DNA of 64,000 bases. Source: Fuscovulum ytuae (lineage in GTDB: Bacteria; Pseudomonadota; Alphaproteobacteria; Rhodobacterales; Rhodobacteraceae). Location of the stretch: positions 2,773,001-2,837,000 of the forward strand of contig NZ_CP124535.1 of the NCBI RefSeq assembly GCF_029953595.1, written 5' to 3'. The position numbers and the translations under genes are program-made. Of this stretch, positions 62,301 to 64,000 are shown piece after piece. Positions within the stretch are counted from its first letter, which is position 1; every line of letters starts with the position of its first letter. Under the pieces are notes generated by a model. The model was given only the letters and a program-made list of their open reading frames with translations, was not told where the DNA came from and searched no databases.

Positions 62301-64000
62301 GCAGGAGGGTGAGCAAGGGCAGGGCAGCGTGGCGGGCCTTCTGGGCGACCGTTTCATCTCGGTCTGGACAGAGAAGAACCCGGCAATCGCCGAAGGCGGG
62401 GCTGATATTGTCGCGCGCATCTTCGATACACGGTCCCCGGGGCAAGAGATCACCGGCGACCTGATCGCCGGGGATGGCCAGCCCAAGGCGCGGCGCGACA
62501 TTCTTGTGGGCACCATCGGCGACGACACGATCCGTGGCGATATCTCGGACGCTGACGGGCTGGTTGACCAGTTGTTCGGCGGAATGGGTGACGATGTTCT
62601 GATCGGCGGGCCGGGGATCAAAGGGGCGGCAGGGTCGCCCGAACTGATCGATGGCGGCTTGGGTCGGGATACGGCGGTCTATTCCGGCAATCTGGCGGAT
62701 TACACGATCACCGCGATCTTTGATCCTTCGGCTGGAGCGGGATTTGAGATCCGCGACAATCGGCCAGAGCAGGACGCGAATGGCGATCCGGTCCAGAATG
62801 ACGGGATCGACAATGTCTTTGGCGTCGAGGTGCTGCAATTCGCCGATGTCACTTTGGAAGTGGCCGAGGATGTTTATGCGCCTCAGGCACCGGAACCGCT
62901 GGCAGGGTGGGATGGCACGCCGACGCCTTGGTCACTGACCGATGAGGGGGTGTCGAAGACCATCGATCTTGGCACCCCGGCTGTTGAAAGCGGGATCGTG
63001 GTGACGAACCTTCAGGACGACGCAGCGATGCTGTGGGTGGCCGATGGCACCCGCCTGATGGCCGTGCGGCAGGATATCACCGGGGTGGTCGATCCGCTTT
63101 GGTCGCTGCCCGGTGGGCCTGCGGGTGCGATCGAGATGACGGATGGCCGTTTCGCCGGAAATGCTGTGTCGCAGGCGGCCGTTGGCATGGCCGGCGGGCT
63201 TGGCTTGATTGGAGCGTGGACCTCGACCGATGTAGGGGGGGAAAGCGCCATCCACCTGCGCTATGGCAGCACGGCGACCGACACGCCCTTTAACAACGGC
63301 GCTGCGGGCTATCCCGCCTATGGTTTTGCCGGAGGCGAGATTGTGGTGATTGGATCGGAAGGCGGCAGCAACGCCTCGGTCAAGGGATACGAAATCGTGG
63401 ATGCCAACAATTCCACGGTCGAAATTGGTTTCCATGTGGCTTTCGTTGTGGGTGGAGAGATCCGCCTCGCGCGGTATGAAATCCCGGTCTATGACGTCGA
63501 CCCGGTAACGGGGGCACGGATTGCTGCATCGACCTCTGATAGTTTCGGCAGGGGTGCCGAGACGGAGCCGCGCCTTCTGAACGTGGATGGCACGCGCGCC
63601 TTTGATGACCTTGGCGCGCAGGTGGATGCCGGGGCGGATGCGGTGCGGGTGATGGGTGTGGGCGCGCAGCCGACACTGGCCACGCTGCATGATGGCGAAT
63701 TGGTGCTGGCGCATGTCGATGCGACCGGCCAGTTGGCGGTTCAGGTGATCGAGCTTGTCACGGATGCCGGAGCAGATCGCGGTGGCGCGGCGGGAAGCGT
63801 GACGACCTATGATTATGCTGGGGCCGAGAGCTTTGCCTTCGGAGCTGGGGTCGGACAGGGCATGGTCGTGGCGCAGCAGAACGGCAGCTTTGCCGTGTTC
63901 TGGACGGAAGGCGCAGGCGAGCAGGTGGTGAAGGCCGTGATCTTCACCGGGGCTGTCCCGTCGGCGGAACTGGTTCTTGGCAGCATCCCAGCGGGGGCCA
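59383..64000 (+). CDS. Giant RTX-type calcium-binding secreted protein (3' end cut)
   Basis: The frame is open from this ATG to the right edge (1539 codons) and continues beyond it. There is no N-terminal signal peptide, as expected for type I secretion. RTX nonapeptides are seen at about residues 440-490 (GADTIDGGASDDILDGGMGD, then EGNDVIDGGGGIDT) and again at about 1043-1110 (GDDTIRGD, then GGMGDDVLIGG). Each is followed by a VEVLQFADD/VEVLQFADV closing segment. The modules between them are beta-rich, with repeated WVADG/AWVETSG-like strands. Expected partners are a type I ABC/MFP pair, not seen here. Possible roles are adhesin, biofilm matrix protein or S-layer-like protein; the sequence alone does not decide. 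Confidence 0.88.
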   Translation, partial: MTVLWGLDGTEPTLVETGLNAPTGGALFAAADSGGAEVAVAYVKDGLLTVEFLDEQAQASAARPRTVLTPEGLTLSEVEAAASGVVGFAVGWADASGGDAMNASLSAQYFGLSGPYGTTISIGTGHDLEIAGYELLDTAGKKPVADGFEAAWIDGGVVKFQRYAVWLDLKKDPLGAVEPVGRDGVSGTPRPVSDPKSTPPANTDAAAETIFSAGGVATDVSLTVTHDGESALAWVETSGLGETSVRLMVLNRDGSANASIHGAGGAPVTVDATDIPEGAHVETAWLAAGGFVVAWSQGSEVHARVYSATGGTPGTAATFAAGPEVTLVDAGGAFDGAFSLTTMLEDIGGFTLSFTQGADVKAMSFNAAAGPMDAAPVTIATAADGSAIATASLAGERVLVLSEAGGGIQSAIIDPRGAAGVVLNGADAPGKPIADILVGTVGADTIDGGASDDILDGGMGDDLILAGEGNDVIDGGGGIDTVVLSGNRADYELTDLGTGLFRIVDGRGIDGDDLLRRVEVLQFADDVVDLGGAVGEGPYVTPTAWGLTDADADLLPATERTPDVDGFIVNSDAAADRAGLQSAPVVSDNVGEFVAILWETETAEGSRIRASFYNVLGEPDTETPLPDTIYLTDGLGVERKPVVAGGGGASGWGFVFSEVQPEGHEILKTNFLGIGLTGTEQAVDPETGMHFHDASVFGSFLDRRLVDGVVVDARPAAMNDGYNVAYLASAIAPDGSFDPVYGEVRLQRFEVPLSPAGEPGTPVAGGIDGMAGIRDGSVIDASDDAPYVLAASGRSPSVTALHTFETVVVWIESVEGVERVAGTAIDDMGGIIPVDMSNISAGDALVAEAGVTVVSAGAVNAAVVWVAMVDGQPLLRATMYSSPGTGFDGQGFDLGAPGVPFTLMDLPAGIDLASIRVTGISGEDSNDIVVQWETGTGDGRDIFARHFQVTLDPATGVALAMRPDGDSVQVHALQEGEQGQGSVAGLLGDRFISVWTEKNPAIAEGGADIVARIFDTRSPGQEITGDLIAGDGQPKARRDILVGTIGDDTIRGDISDADGLVDQLFGGMGDDVLIGGPGIKGAAGSPELIDGGLGRDTAVYSGNLADYTITAIFDPSAGAGFEIRDNRPEQDANGDPVQNDGIDNVFGVEVLQFADVTLEVAEDVYAPQAPEPLAGWDGTPTPWSLTDEGVSKTIDLGTPAVESGIVVTNLQDDAAMLWVADGTRLMAVRQDITGVVDPLWSLPGGPAGAIEMTDGRFAGNAVSQAAVGMAGGLGLIGAWTSTDVGGESAIHLRYGSTATDTPFNNGAAGYPAYGFAGGEIVVIGSEGGSNASVKGYEIVDANNSTVEIGFHVAFVVGGEIRLARYEIPVYDVDPVTGARIAASTSDSFGRGAETEPRLLNVDGTRAFDDLGAQVDAGADAVRVMGVGAQPTLATLHDGELVLAHVDATGQLAVQVIELVTDAGADRGGAAGSVTTYDYAGAESFAFGAGVGQGMVVAQQNGSFAVFWTEGAGEQVVKAVIFTGAVPSAELVLGSIPAGA

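Overview
This window looks like part of the chromosome of a GC-rich alphaproteobacterium, most probably a member of the Rhodobacterales. The inference rests on very strong G/C bias at third codon positions, on family composition (DUF2125 protein, TIGR03862 flavoprotein, NDUFAF5-like methyltransferase, ROK-regulated xylose importer) and on the general appearance of the predicted proteins. No rRNA, tRNA, CRISPR array, prophage or intact insertion sequence was recognised. High GC creates very long antisense open frames, which were ignored.

Layout. 0-4 kb: a xylose ABC importer (xylF, xylH; xylH runs off the left edge) divergent from a ROK repressor. 4-10 kb: the outer-membrane assembly pair tamA-tamB. 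10-16 kb: housekeeping genes (BrkB/YihY protein, MarR regulator, nitrilase-fold amidase, glutaredoxin, ComF-type phosphoribosyltransferase, NDUFAF5-like methyltransferase, ferrochelatase) and a tiny membrane protein. 15.6-17.5 kb: two L,D-transpeptidases around a CAP-domain lipoprotein. 17.6-25.8 kb: an RNA methyltransferase, a pair of ABC exporters, CCA-adding enzyme, two Nudix hydrolases and Hsp33. 25.8-31 kb: a REC-PP2C phosphatase opposite an HPt protein, threonine ammonia-lyase, a glycine-rich secreted protein and argG. 31-44.6 kb: phytanoyl-CoA dioxygenase, sulfotransferase-like protein, class IV aminotransferase, msrA, mutS, cysQ, pmbA, a DUF2125 protein, a compositionally odd epimerase, an enoyl-CoA hydratase family protein, a small HNH protein and a flavoprotein.

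44.8-50.2 kb is a putrescine uptake and oxidation unit (aldehyde dehydrogenase plus PotFGHI-type importer). It is followed by about 900 bp of unexplained sequence.

51.1-58.6 kb is the most interesting part: a second sugar/cyclitol ABC importer, an IolI-like isomerase, a LacI regulator, and a MocD-like membrane diiron oxygenase/desaturase, a MocE-like Rieske ferredoxin and a divergent PanB-like protein. Together they suggest uptake and oxidative processing of an inositol- or rhizopine-like compound. TGACGAAAA-type half-sites occur in the intergenic regions on both sides of the lacI gene, consistent with one LacI regulon. The last 4.6 kb is the beginning of a giant RTX-type secreted protein that continues past the right edge.

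Repeats: a 37-bp motif occurs three times between genes across the window, and the end of the ROK gene is duplicated just downstream. Each of the three ABC importers has a strong hairpin immediately after its binding-protein gene.
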